A DNA stretch of 33,191 nt, taken from the NCBI GenBank assembly GCA_020435205.1, contig JAGQZY010000025.1, positions 1-33,191 on the forward strand, written 5' to 3'. Positions 23,660-31,312 of the stretch are shown piece by piece. The translations under genes and the position numbers were made by a program. The stretch comes from Bdellovibrionales bacterium (GTDB lineage Bacteria; Bdellovibrionota; Bdellovibrionia; Bdellovibrionales; JAGQZY01). Position 1 is the stretch's first letter. Each line of letters opens with the position of its first letter. The notes under the pieces were generated by a model. It was not told where the DNA came from, searched no databases, and was given only the letters and a program-made list of their open reading frames with translations.

Positions 23660-25189
23660 TTATGGATGGGGCGCAATCCCCAGTAGCCTATTCTTTAAAT
23701 TTTTACCCTGCAGTTGATAGGTCATAAAATAAAAAAGCTGAACTTCATCAACATAAGGGCTAATACTAATTGTTGTTTTGGCTCGGGCAAAATTATCTAC
23801 AGCAACACCTTCTGCTACTACATCCATCTGCCAAAACCGTTGAAACAAAGAAAAGTCACTAAGGACTTGATCAAATTCTTCACGAGTTAACTGATTTAAA
23901 AAATGGCGACCGCGCACCTGGATGGCTAAACGTACAGGGTAAGTGAGCAGTAACATCGCTTTGTAAGCCTCAACCGAGGATGGCCCCTCTTCAAGTAGGC
24001 TAATTTGCAAATTGGACTGCAAATCAATACGAAATAAACTGAATGGACTCATCATGGATTCAAGCCAAGATAGATCCGGATCTAAAGAGGATATTGGCAA
24101 GGCCACGGATTGCAGGCGAGACATTTGAGTGGAAAGAATGGACATCTGTTTTTTTACGAGTAGCCATTGGTTAATACCGATCCCTTCCACATAGGGGTCA
24201 CCGGGTTCACTCAGGTAAGTGGTCACCATGGTTTCCATAAAGCGATGAATGTCATCTGGATCCACTTCTCCAGAAAAATAATTTTGAGAAATATAATCGG
24301 CAAGATAATCAAATCCTGTCAGGGGCAAAACACCCAATTCCTCCATCCAAGGATCCACCATTTCAGCAAGCTCATCAAAGTATGCAAAAAGTCGATGACC
24401 AGAAAAAAGAACTTCCGGTAAGCTTGTTCCTACCTCCACTTGAAATTTTTTATATTGGTATATTGAGTCCAACATAAATTCTGTGGTTTTCTTAAATATC
24501 AAAGTCTCAGAGTTACCGTTGGCAAACCAAACCAGTGCGCCCATCAGAGAGGTATCAAAAGCTTCGTTCGAAATATTATGATACGATTTATTTTGGTAAT
24601 TAAGATTTACAAAGGCTTTAAAATCAAAGTTATTAATGAGATGAGGATAAGATTGTAGCAAGCGGGCCACTTGTGGTTTCAAGTTTTGGTAAGCCCGTTT
24701 TAAATTCTGGCTGGAGGTAGCCCTATCTGTCACGAGCAGACTTGATAAATGTTCCCGGGAGGATTGTAAAAATATTTGCCAGGCAGAAATCATCGTGCGC
24801 AAGGATCGCAATTCTTGTGCTGTGAGTTTTTGCGGATCCCCACCCACAAGCCAAACTTTGAGGTTCAACCACAAACTGAGATGCTCAAGACTGAGCGGAT
24901 CTTTTTGTAAAAAATTTTGATTGAGCCAACTCAAAAAATTTTCTGAGGACCCTAGCGAAGGTTGCTCTTGCAAGCTCGCTTCAGCCAGCGCCAAACCCTG
25001 AGCCACGCATTGACTGCTCTGCAGAGCATGATCTTGGTTCTCGGCCTTCAGAAAATAGGCAAACTGTTCATCGAAAAATCGAAAAAAACAGTCCGACTTG
25101 TTGCCGACGGCAGAGTTTGGATCAGTGGGCTGCGAGGACGAACATCCCAACAACCAACCTATGATAAATACACCTAAAAACAGCCTCAG
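23660..25189 (-). CDS. Large lipoprotein of unknown function, probably starting at CTG
   Basis: Reading from a TTG at 25153 gives only MLGC before the mature part, too short for a signal. Extending 12 codons in frame to CTG 25189 gives MRLFLGVFIIGWLLGC, a textbook lipoprotein signal with lipobox LLGC and Cys16, preceded by AAGGGGG (complement of 25195-25201) with 5-base spacing. No ATG, GTG or TTG lies in that interval. The 509-residue product is otherwise soluble and mostly helical, with many Gln, Ser, Leu and Phe and no recognised domain or active-site motif. It sits between the SGNH hydrolase and the alpha/beta hydrolase genes on the same strand. Confidence 0.75.
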   Translation of the reverse strand: MRLFLGVFIIGWLLGCSSSQPTDPNSAVGNKSDCFFRFFDEQFAYFLKAENQDHALQSSQCVAQGLALAEASLQEQPSLGSSENFLSWLNQNFLQKDPLSLEHLSLWLNLKVWLVGGDPQKLTAQELRSLRTMISAWQIFLQSSREHLSSLLVTDRATSSQNLKRAYQNLKPQVARLLQSYPHLINNFDFKAFVNLNYQNKSYHNISNEAFDTSLMGALVWFANGNSETLIFKKTTEFMLDSIYQYKKFQVEVGTSLPEVLFSGHRLFAYFDELAEMVDPWMEELGVLPLTGFDYLADYISQNYFSGEVDPDDIHRFMETMVTTYLSEPGDPYVEGIGINQWLLVKKQMSILSTQMSRLQSVALPISSLDPDLSWLESMMSPFSLFRIDLQSNLQISLLEEGPSSVEAYKAMLLLTYPVRLAIQVRGRHFLNQLTREEFDQVLSDFSLFQRFWQMDVVAEGVAVDNFARAKTTISISPYVDEVQLFYFMTYQLQGKNLKNRLLGIAPHP

Positions 25190-25304
25190 AAAAACCCCCT
25201 TCTCTGAAGTGTTGAGACGATAATATTGATATAGGAGGAGAATTAAGGCTTTTCCTTAAGCCTGTAATTTCTATAGGGACCATTGCAGAAAAATCGACTT
25301 CAAC

Positions 25305-26075
25305 TCAAAGAGAAAGGCTCTCCGCGACTTTTTCGATCACCCATTCCGGGGCATCTAGAGCCAACTCATGTCCCGCCGAAGGGTGGGTATGAATGGGGAT
25401 TTGCCAATGTTGGGCTAACTTTTTAGAACACCTCACATCGACCATGCGGTCAGACTCCGAAGCAAAAATGACCATGGGGCACAGAGGGCGTTGCTTCGGC
25501 AAACGAAAGGCTGCTGCCGCAATCAATTGGCGAAGGACATTGGCTGGCTTTGGCGAACGCTTTTTAGCGATCTCCTCCCACTGCGAGAGCACTCGCCCTT
25601 GCGCCTCTGCATTGTTACTCACCATCTGTAACACGGCCTGTTCCCTGGCTCGTGGGGATTTCTGCGCCATAATTTTAACCATGGATTTCCAAGCCGAAAG
25701 CATCAGTCGATGATGAATCGGCGAGAGACTCGCCACGCTGACATTCATTAGAATAATTTTACTAAACTTTTGCGGATAGCGATGGGCTAATTCAATGGCC
25801 ACCATAGATCCTAATGAAACTGAAAGAAGGACCAAAGGTGCCCTTGGATTTCGGGGCAGTTGCTCAATCTCGGCCATGATAAACTCGGCCATCTCCCCGA
25901 CACTGAGAGGGCTAGAGATTTTATGAAAGCGGCCCATACCCGGCAAATCAAGAGCATAGGCACTTTGACAAAAATCTTGGGACTCTACGCGATCAACGAA
26001 GTTTCCCCAATGCCCAGCTTCCCGTGCGAGCCCTCGCAACAGAACAAAATCAATTTGTTCCATCATCGCCACCAT
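25305..26075 (-). CDS. Alpha/beta hydrolase, cytoplasmic (BioH/MenH-like fold)
   Basis: A 256-residue alpha/beta-hydrolase without signal peptide. The nucleophile elbow is SVSLG with Ser87, so the first glycine of GxSxG is replaced by serine; acid Asp209 is in ASESDRMVD and catalytic His236 in SAGHELALDAP. An N-terminal LRGLAREAGHWGNF segment supplies the oxyanion region. Its start overlaps the end of the carboxypeptidase gene by 26 bases, so it is the last gene of the mutM set. The substrate is unknown; an esterase or a pimeloyl/acyl-ester hydrolase is possible. Confidence 0.8.
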   Translation of the reverse strand: MVAMMEQIDFVLLRGLAREAGHWGNFVDRVESQDFCQSAYALDLPGMGRFHKISSPLSVGEMAEFIMAEIEQLPRNPRAPLVLLSVSLGSMVAIELAHRYPQKFSKIILMNVSVASLSPIHHRLMLSAWKSMVKIMAQKSPRAREQAVLQMVSNNAEAQGRVLSQWEEIAKKRSPKPANVLRQLIAAAAFRLPKQRPLCPMVIFASESDRMVDVRCSKKLAQHWQIPIHTHPSAGHELALDAPEWVIEKVAESLSL

Positions 26076-27093
26076 ACCAAAGGTTCAAGGCTTCGAATCG
26101 CCAAATTTGCCGTTTGTCCTCGGGAAGATCGATCCAATCTCTAGAGAGTACGGCTCGATGCAAAAAGTCCACAAAGGTTTTATGATCTCTCAACACTCGT
26201 GCTCTTCTATGGGGCAGGATAGGGTTCCAAACTCCTAGCAAATCAAAAATCTGTTTGGGGTTTTTCCTGACCCATTTCCAGGAACCCAACTCCAAAGTCA
26301 GCGGCAAAAAGAATTGATCTTTTTTATCGCGATAATGCATGTCAAACAGGTAGTCCCATAAATCTCCATGGGTCGTGTATTGAATGGACTGAGGCTCAAC
26401 GGAGTAGAGATGGTGAGGGTATGCATTGTTTAGCAATTCACGAAAAGCATAAGCTTCCACAAAATAAGGAAAGGGCTTTTTTGTTCGCGCATAAGGAAAC
26501 CACAACCTATCGGTTGCACCAAAACCAGAGTGAACATCAAGACAAATCGCGGTTTTTGCAGGGAACACTCTTTCTTCGATAAAATCGCACAGCGCTTTAT
26601 TTTCCTTTTCTAGGCCATCAGCAAGGGCTCCTCGGTAAAATGGAATTTTGGGAGATATGCGATGACCACCATATAAAAAACGAGTAGCTTCTTCAGAGTA
26701 CACCGGAGCGTTTCGCATGAGATCTACGTTGTTCCCATTGGAGCGGGAGCGACGGAACATACCCACCGGATTGAGCAGTGGCACAAAAATCAGTCGAGAT
26801 TCATTAAGTCTCGCCTTATGAGTGTGATCCCAAGCGAGAAGCTCGATCACTGTCCGCAAGGTTGATAAACACACTAAAGAACCAATGCGCTCCAATCCGT
26901 GCACACCACCCACCATCATAAAACAAGGAGAGGTAGGGTCTTCGCTTCCAATTTCTATAGAGTAAACCGGAAAAATATGATCATCGTGGCTGACTTCGGT
27001 CAGCACTCGCACCCGGGCTCGATTGCTCACTTTTTCAATCAAGGATTCTAATTCAATCAGTTCAGGAAGACGCTTTTCCAGCACCTTGTACAC
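26050..27093 (-). CDS. M14-family zinc carboxypeptidase
   Basis: A 347-residue metallopeptidase of the M14 clan with no signal peptide. Zinc ligands are His65 and Glu68 in GGVHGLERIG and His188 in LDVHSGFG; the general base is Glu268 in LTLELGS. NGNNVDLMRN (119-128) corresponds to the NxxGVDLNRN substrate-carboxylate-binding motif. The catalytic set is complete. Cytoplasmic M14 members trim peptidoglycan peptides or deglutamylate proteins; which applies cannot be read from sequence. It lies 32 bases after mutM and overlaps the next gene, so co-transcription is likely. Confidence 0.87.
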   Translation of the reverse strand: MYKVLEKRLPELIELESLIEKVSNRARVRVLTEVSHDDHIFPVYSIEIGSEDPTSPCFMMVGGVHGLERIGSLVCLSTLRTVIELLAWDHTHKARLNESRLIFVPLLNPVGMFRRSRSNGNNVDLMRNAPVYSEEATRFLYGGHRISPKIPFYRGALADGLEKENKALCDFIEERVFPAKTAICLDVHSGFGATDRLWFPYARTKKPFPYFVEAYAFRELLNNAYPHHLYSVEPQSIQYTTHGDLWDYLFDMHYRDKKDQFFLPLTLELGSWKWVRKNPKQIFDLLGVWNPILPHRRARVLRDHKTFVDFLHRAVLSRDWIDLPEDKRQIWRFEALNLWYGGDDGTN

Positions 27094-27125
27094 AGCAGAA
27101 ACTCCTCAGCAGACTAGCTTTTATT

Positions 27126-27950
27126 TTAAGACAAAGGTTGGCATTGAGGACACCAAAAACTGTTCCGCCCGACTATCACTTGACTTTCGATAGTCGTATT
27201 ACAGAGTGGGCAAGGCTCTCCAGCTCGACCATAGACGAAAAGAAGGTTTTGGAAGTAACCCGAAGACCCGCCTGCCTGACGAAAGTCACTGATGGTCGTA
27301 CCCCCGCAAGCAATAGCATCCCACAGTGTGTGCGCAATCGCTTCGCGTAAGATTTTAATTTCTGAATTCTGCAAATGGGATCCTGAACGCAAAGGATGGA
27401 TGCCCGCCAAATAGAGACTCTCACTGGCATAAATATTTCCCACCCCGACAACAATCCCTTGATTCATAATTAAACTTTTGATGGAGGACGATCGTCCTTT
27501 TAATTTTTCTTTGAAATAGGGGTAGGAAAAAGCGTCTTCCTCAAGGGGATCTGGTCCCAAATGAGAAAAGCGAGGGTCACCATCGAAATTCAATTCACTA
27601 ATGTAGTCAAACTGCCCGAAGCGCCTGGGATCGCGATAAATCAATTGCCGACCATCAGAAAGTGTTAAAACTACATGATCGTGGGGATCAGAATTCCCGT
27701 CACCTAAACGCCAACTCCCTGTCATACCCAAATGGGAGAGCAAATAGGCCTTTTCCAGGCGAAACAACAGATACTTAGCTCTTCTTTCCACCCCAAGAAT
27801 TTTTTGACCGCAACTTTTCAATATGGCTGACCGACGAAAAGGATAACGCAGACCTTTGTGACCCAACTTTACCTTCACTATGGTCACTGGTTTTGGCAAA
27901 ATGTCGTTAAGACCACGGCGAACCGTTTCGACTTCAGGCAGTTCTGGCAT
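27126..27950 (-). CDS. mutM: Formamidopyrimidine-DNA glycosylase (Fpg/MutM)
   Basis: Bifunctional DNA glycosylase/AP lyase removing 8-oxoguanine and FaPy lesions. The 274-residue protein has every landmark: N-terminal PELPEVE with Pro2 as Schiff-base nucleophile and Glu3, Lys59 in RRAKYLL, the H2TH region with NQGIVVGVGNIYASE, and a C-terminal zinc finger with CPLC and CPQC pairs. The length is standard. It is the first gene of the set mutM - carboxypeptidase - hydrolase. Only about 50 bases separate its start from the repeats flanking the mobile element, so its promoter region borders or lies within the insertion junction. Confidence 0.96.
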   Translation of the reverse strand: MPELPEVETVRRGLNDILPKPVTIVKVKLGHKGLRYPFRRSAILKSCGQKILGVERRAKYLLFRLEKAYLLSHLGMTGSWRLGDGNSDPHDHVVLTLSDGRQLIYRDPRRFGQFDYISELNFDGDPRFSHLGPDPLEEDAFSYPYFKEKLKGRSSSIKSLIMNQGIVVGVGNIYASESLYLAGIHPLRSGSHLQNSEIKILREAIAHTLWDAIACGGTTISDFRQAGGSSGYFQNLLFVYGRAGEPCPLCNTTIESQVIVGRNSFWCPQCQPLS

Positions 27951-28001
27951 TATCGACCTAACCTATTAATTTTATTAACTTTTTTTAATGCACATCTTGC
28001 T

Positions 28002-28021
28002 AGGTCAGCACAGGTCAGCAC
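28002..28021. repeat. Tandem 10-bp direct repeat, candidate attachment/integrase-binding site
   Basis: AGGTCAGCAC occurs twice in immediate tandem, between the integrase stop codon (28027) and mutM (start 27950). Tyrosine-recombinase elements typically have the integrase gene next to their attachment end, with short direct repeats serving as core or arm sites. The other end of the element is outside the window, so the matching att copy cannot be confirmed. Confidence 0.5.
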
Positions 28022-28026
28022 ATTTA

Positions 28027-29274
28027 TCATTTTACCCTCCTCAATTGCACTACATTACTTCTCATTTTACCCTTTTCAGAACTACTTTCAGACCCATTCC
28101 CACTAAGACCTAGAACTTCACTTATATGCTCAACAATTCGAGTTGAAGTTTCCTTCTGCACCTCACTATCAATCTTAGAATAGTGATCTGCTAGCTTTAA
28201 GTCTTTATGTCCGGTCATAGCAATAACTGAATCTAGTCCCATTCCTCCTACCCTTCTCGCTAAAGTAGCCATTCCATGTCTCAAACAGTGGGTTCCTGTA
28301 TAAGGAATCCCAGATTTCGTCTGGGCCTGTCTGTAATTACTTTGGATAGTGCAATAGTTCAATGGACGACCTTTCACATGGAATAAAAAATCGCAGTTAG
28401 GCGCTTTTAAAGCCAGACGCCTTTCTATAATTTTTCTTAGCCACGGATGAAGAAAAACAGTTCTGGGTTCCTTATTTTTAGGATATGGCTTCAAGTATTG
28501 AAACATTTTACTTGGACCACCCCATACGCAGGAATCTTTGATAACTAATTTATCTTGATCCAGATAAATGTTTGATATTTGGATTCCTGCTGTTTCGCCA
28601 ATTCTTCCTGCACAAAAATATTGTGTCATTGCTAAATCTGAATATAGCTCAGGAAGATATGAGAAAAACTCAAACGCAGCTTCAACAGGAATTTTCTTAT
28701 CTTCGGGATTTTTTGGTGTATCACGAAAAAAAGACATTTTCTTGTGTCTTCTGCGAATTGGCGACGGAATTAAAGCTGACTCCGCTTCAAACTCATCTTC
28801 GGCTTTATACCAATTGAAAATTGTCGTAAATAAATTTAACTCATTATTTAGGTTACACCTACCCGCATAACCTCTTCCTAATGAGTCATATTCATCTGAC
28901 TCAAACCACTTCTTCTTGCGCTCAATCCAATCATTGATTACAGAAGAAGTAATTTCTTCCATGTGATAGTCTTTTAAATCTGAAAGATGTTTCCATCGCC
29001 TTTCCCAAATGTCTTGGGTGCTTTTCTCTAGGCCAGGAAAGTGTAAATGCTTCATAGCTTCCCACACTTCTCCTAAAGTCGATGTAGTGGCCTCAACTCT
29101 CTTAACTTTTTGACCGTCAAATGTATTTTTCCAATGTTGAGCTTTTCTCAAAGAATCAAAAGTCTCTGAAAACTGTTTTCCTTTAATTCTTTTTGCTACT
29201 AAATACTTCCCAGTGATTAGATTTTTTCTAATTCCTGGGTGCTTCGGTACATTCACATACTTTTTTTTACTCAT
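28027..29274 (-). CDS. int: Tyrosine recombinase (phage/ICE-type integrase)
   Basis: A 415-residue site-specific recombinase. The catalytic set is visible: Arg224 in FCAGRIGETAG, His329 and Arg332 in THCLRHG, His356 in TGHKDL and nucleophile Tyr365 in ADHYSKI. The N-terminal ~60 residues (LITGKYLVAKRIKGKQFSETFDSLRKA) look like an arm-DNA-binding domain and residues about 65-165 like a SAM-like core-binding domain. ATG 29274 is chosen for AAGGAG 9 bases upstream; the TTG at 29295 is too close to that site. It follows the excisionase-like gene with a 1-base gap, so they are coupled, and its 3' end abuts the putative attachment repeats. Confidence 0.93.
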   Translation of the reverse strand: MSKKKYVNVPKHPGIRKNLITGKYLVAKRIKGKQFSETFDSLRKAQHWKNTFDGQKVKRVEATTSTLGEVWEAMKHLHFPGLEKSTQDIWERRWKHLSDLKDYHMEEITSSVINDWIERKKKWFESDEYDSLGRGYAGRCNLNNELNLFTTIFNWYKAEDEFEAESALIPSPIRRRHKKMSFFRDTPKNPEDKKIPVEAAFEFFSYLPELYSDLAMTQYFCAGRIGETAGIQISNIYLDQDKLVIKDSCVWGGPSKMFQYLKPYPKNKEPRTVFLHPWLRKIIERRLALKAPNCDFLFHVKGRPLNYCTIQSNYRQAQTKSGIPYTGTHCLRHGMATLARRVGGMGLDSVIAMTGHKDLKLADHYSKIDSEVQKETSTRIVEHISEVLGLSGNGSESSSEKGKMRSNVVQLRRVK

Positions 29275-29275
29275 T

Positions 29276-29503
29276 TCATAAATCTCCTTCTTCAATCCAG
29301 TTTTGGATTTGGCAAGGTATGAAATAGAGCTTTCCCCGTTTCTTAATATAGGGAATTAAATTTTTAGATGCTAAATTATATAGAGTTCCAACAGCATACC
29401 CTGTATAACTTGATACATCTTTTATATTCCATATTCGATTATCAAAGAGCCTAGAATCCTTCTTTTTTTCAACGAAGACTCCTCCTGAGTCTTTATTATT
29501 CAT
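29276..29503 (-). CDS. Excisionase-like helix-turn-helix protein (HTH_17 type)
   Basis: A 75-residue basic protein with a MerR/excisionase-type winged HTH: WNIKDVSSYTGYAVGTLYNLASKN in part, followed by a wing and IPYIKKRGKLYFIPCQIQNWIEEG. This pattern is typical of small DNA-binding proteins paired with tyrosine integrases that control recombination direction. ATG 29503 is preferred because GAGGAG lies 7 bases before it. It sits directly upstream of and coupled to the integrase. It could act as recombination directionality factor or as a repressor; the sequence does not decide. Confidence 0.8.
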   Translation of the reverse strand: MNNKDSGGVFVEKKKDSRLFDNRIWNIKDVSSYTGYAVGTLYNLASKNLIPYIKKRGKLYFIPCQIQNWIEEGDL

Positions 29504-29533
29504 ATCATTTCTCCTCAAATTTTCAAAAATAAA

Positions 29534-30232
29534 TTAACTTACTCCAAGCACTTTTTCTAAATGCTCAAGCTCTTCTGAATATTTAAGAATCCTATAAGTT
29601 GCTGTATAATCACATAATGCCATTCTAGCAGCTTCAGAAACATTCTTAGCTGCACCAGAACTTCTCAAATAAATAACGTCTGCTCGATAATTTGGCCCCA
29701 TCAGAGCCCTGAGCTTTAACCAGCCATTCCTTTTAAGAATGGCTTTCAAAGTTAGAAGTTTTTTGTCGCTAGGAGCTAAAAACTTTCTGACACTTGCTCC
29801 AAACTCCAGAAAAGCTTCTTCCGCTCCATGATGCTTTACAAAACTAGGACGACTATGTAATCGAGGGAGTTTTTGAATCTTCATACCTTTTTTATAAAGC
29901 TTCTTTCTAACCATCTTGAAACGATGCTCACCTTTAGCAACAAGCTTGTCGGCCACAACAATAAGCAAAATTAACTCATCTTGACTAAGCAAACCTGTCT
30001 TTGCCATTTTTACGAGTCTTTCCACATGAACTAATGGAGCAATCCTCAACATAAGTAAATCATAGAGCATAAAAAACACATCATTTTCATTCCAGTAATA
30101 TTTTAACGACTTCAAAATAACTAATTCAGGATCAGATTCCTCAATCGTTATTTTTCCATCGTAGTAATAAGCTGCTCCCAAGGACGTCAGCCCTGGAATG
30201 ACTTCAACCCAATTTCTAACGCTCAAAACCAC
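29534..30232 (-). CDS. Partner protein of the nucleotidyltransferase, with C-terminal HTH-like region
   Basis: A 232-residue protein of no recognised named family. The N-terminal half is hydrophobic/helical without clear TM segments; a basic stretch (KMVRKKLYKKGMKIQKLPRLHSRPS) lies near the middle. The C-terminal part reads KLRALMGPNYRADVIYLRSSGAAKNVSEAARMALCDYTATYRILKYSEELEHLEKVLG when followed along 170-230 in pieces, similar to winged-helix regulators (RADV...VSEAARMAL..Y.ATYRIL). It overlaps the nucleotidyltransferase gene by 17 bases. The start is uncertain: GTG 30232, or TTG 30226 with better spacing to AGAGG. The two-gene arrangement is like nucleotidyltransferase-based toxin-antitoxin/AbiE modules; which partner is toxin is unknown. 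Confidence 0.65.
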   Translation of the reverse strand: MVLSVRNWVEVIPGLTSLGAAYYYDGKITIEESDPELVILKSLKYYWNENDVFFMLYDLLMLRIAPLVHVERLVKMAKTGLLSQDELILLIVVADKLVAKGEHRFKMVRKKLYKKGMKIQKLPRLHSRPSFVKHHGAEEAFLEFGASVRKFLAPSDKKLLTLKAILKRNGWLKLRALMGPNYRADVIYLRSSGAAKNVSEAARMALCDYTATYRILKYSEELEHLEKVLGVS

Positions 30233-30779
30233 GACCTCTATTTTTTATCAATTTCCCAATTTCTAATTTTACGTCTTTAATGACTTCTTCCGCTATATGA
30301 CCTCTTGAAAGAATCCACTGAGAGGCATGCTCTATTTCCTCTGTACTGGGTTTAAGCGCCAATAAATCTTGCTGGTCAGTCATTAACTGCCTATCACAAA
30401 AGGCATCAAGTTTTGTGCAAATTAAATCAGTTCTTCCTAGAGAGAAAATATTCAGTGAAGTTCCTTTATAGACCTCAACCACTCTTGCTTCCCATCCAAG
30501 AGGAATATCTTTCAAAAAAACTTTACCTCCATCGCTATTAAGCCACCGAGTTTTTAATCCAAACTTTTGACCCACATGTGCAACAACCTCAATCATTTCT
30601 TTGTCAAATAAAGGCTTCACAACATCCACATCTTCTGTCATTCGATCTTTACCTACAAAACCCATTGAAATGAGAGCCGCGCTTCCAAAAATAAACAGCT
30701 TTTCTTGACGACAACGCTCCTCCATTATTTGATCTAATTCTTTAAAAACTTTTAAAATATTCTTTTCATCAATCATCAT
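30216..30779 (-). CDS. MNT/AbiEii-like nucleotidyltransferase
   Basis: A 187-residue polymerase-beta-fold nucleotidyltransferase. The signature is FGSAALISMG (Gly32-Ser33) followed by RMTEDVDVV with Asp50 and Asp52 as metal-binding residues, the usual G-S...D-x-D pattern of MNT and AbiEii proteins. The rest (LKTRW, VEVYKGTSLNIFSLGRTDLICTKLDAFCDR) matches DUF6036-type stand-alone nucleotidyltransferases, in which a K-L-x-A-x-x-x-R segment is conserved. It is shorter than AbiEii (about 300 residues). GGAGG about 10 bases before ATG 30779 fixes the start, and a palindrome lies just upstream of that. It likely modifies RNA or a partner protein; the target is unknown. Confidence 0.78.
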   Translation of the reverse strand: MMIDEKNILKVFKELDQIMEERCRQEKLFIFGSAALISMGFVGKDRMTEDVDVVKPLFDKEMIEVVAHVGQKFGLKTRWLNSDGGKVFLKDIPLGWEARVVEVYKGTSLNIFSLGRTDLICTKLDAFCDRQLMTDQQDLLALKPSTEEIEHASQWILSRGHIAEEVIKDVKLEIGKLIKNRGRGFER

Positions 30780-30797
30780 AATAATTATACCTCCATA

Positions 30798-30812
30798 TTG
30801 TTATTATAACAA
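30798..30812 (-). promoter_or_regulatory. 15-bp palindrome overlapping a -10-like TATAAT, operator candidate
   Basis: TTGTTATTATAACAA is a perfect inverted repeat (7-bp arms, 1-base centre) just upstream of the Shine-Dalgarno of the nucleotidyltransferase gene. On the minus strand it contains TATAAT, a consensus -10 hexamer. No good -35 box is seen. Autoregulated toxin-antitoxin operons often have such an operator over the promoter. Confidence 0.5.
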
Positions 30813-30849
30813 TGTTTTATATTCATACACACATAACTATTTGTTTTTA

Positions 30850-31014
30850 TTAACCTATTACTTTCTTTAAGATGTGACCCAGCCACATCAGAAAGCCTAT
30901 GGCGGCCTCTTCTTGCTCCTCACACTCCTCGGCCACCTCTTCAAGCTCCTCAGAGGATTCTTCAAGAGAACCAATAGCCCTCATTAATATGTCTGCTTTT
31001 TCTTCTTCACTCAT
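30850..31014 (-). CDS. Small acidic protein with hydrophobic C-terminus
   Basis: A 54-residue product, very Glu-rich (EESSEELEEVAEECEEQEE), followed by AAIGFLMWLGHILKKVIG, a short amphipathic or membrane-associating helix with a Lys pair. ATG 31014 is preferred, with AGGTAGG upstream; the longer in-frame reading overlaps the preceding gene. It begins 7 bases after that gene ends, so it looks like the last gene of the relaxase operon. No homology recognised. Confidence 0.55.
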   Translation of the reverse strand: MSEEEKADILMRAIGSLEESSEELEEVAEECEEQEEAAIGFLMWLGHILKKVIG

Positions 31015-31021
31015 CCCGAAC

Positions 31022-31312
31022 CTACCTTTCGCCTTTAATGGCATTTAGAACTTTTTCGTTTGAATCAATTAGCTTATCAAGGGAGAGCATCAGTCTTTGC
31101 TCTCTTTCCTTAGCGTATGTGAACTTATTAATCAGTTCTTTTAACTTTTCATCCTCTGATCTTTCATTTTTAATCGCTATTAGAACTTTGTTTTGATTTC
31201 TTGTAACTTTGCTAATGTGGCGTATTTTTTTACAAACCATTGCACAACCAACAAGTCCACTAAAAGCAATCAAAAGAAAGAATATATTAAAAAACATAAG
31301 AGACTTTGTCAT
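31022..31312 (-). CDS. Small single-TM coiled-coil protein
   Basis: A 96-residue protein with an N-terminal membrane segment (MFFNIFFLLIAFSGLVGC) and a charged helical remainder of coiled-coil type (KVLIAIKNERSEDEKLKELINKF and on). VGC at the end of the hydrophobic stretch could be a lipobox (LVGC), so a lipoprotein is an alternative to a TM anchor. AAGGAGG 6 bases before ATG fixes the start. It overlaps the preceding gene by 26 bases. No family recognised; small membrane proteins near relaxases may act in mobilization or entry exclusion, which is speculative here. Confidence 0.62.
   Translation of the reverse strand: MTKSLMFFNIFFLLIAFSGLVGCAMVCKKIRHISKVTRNQNKVLIAIKNERSEDEKLKELINKFTYAKEREQRLMLSLDKLIDSNEKVLNAIKGER

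Noticed and set aside
25240-25268. Inverted repeat AGGCTT...AAGCCT after the alpha/beta hydrolase gene
   Set aside because: The stem is short, has a bulge if extended and no strong T-run on the minus strand; not listed as a terminator.
28002-28021. Start of a CRISPR array
   Set aside because: Only two 10-bp copies in direct tandem without spacers and no cas genes; better explained as an attachment site.
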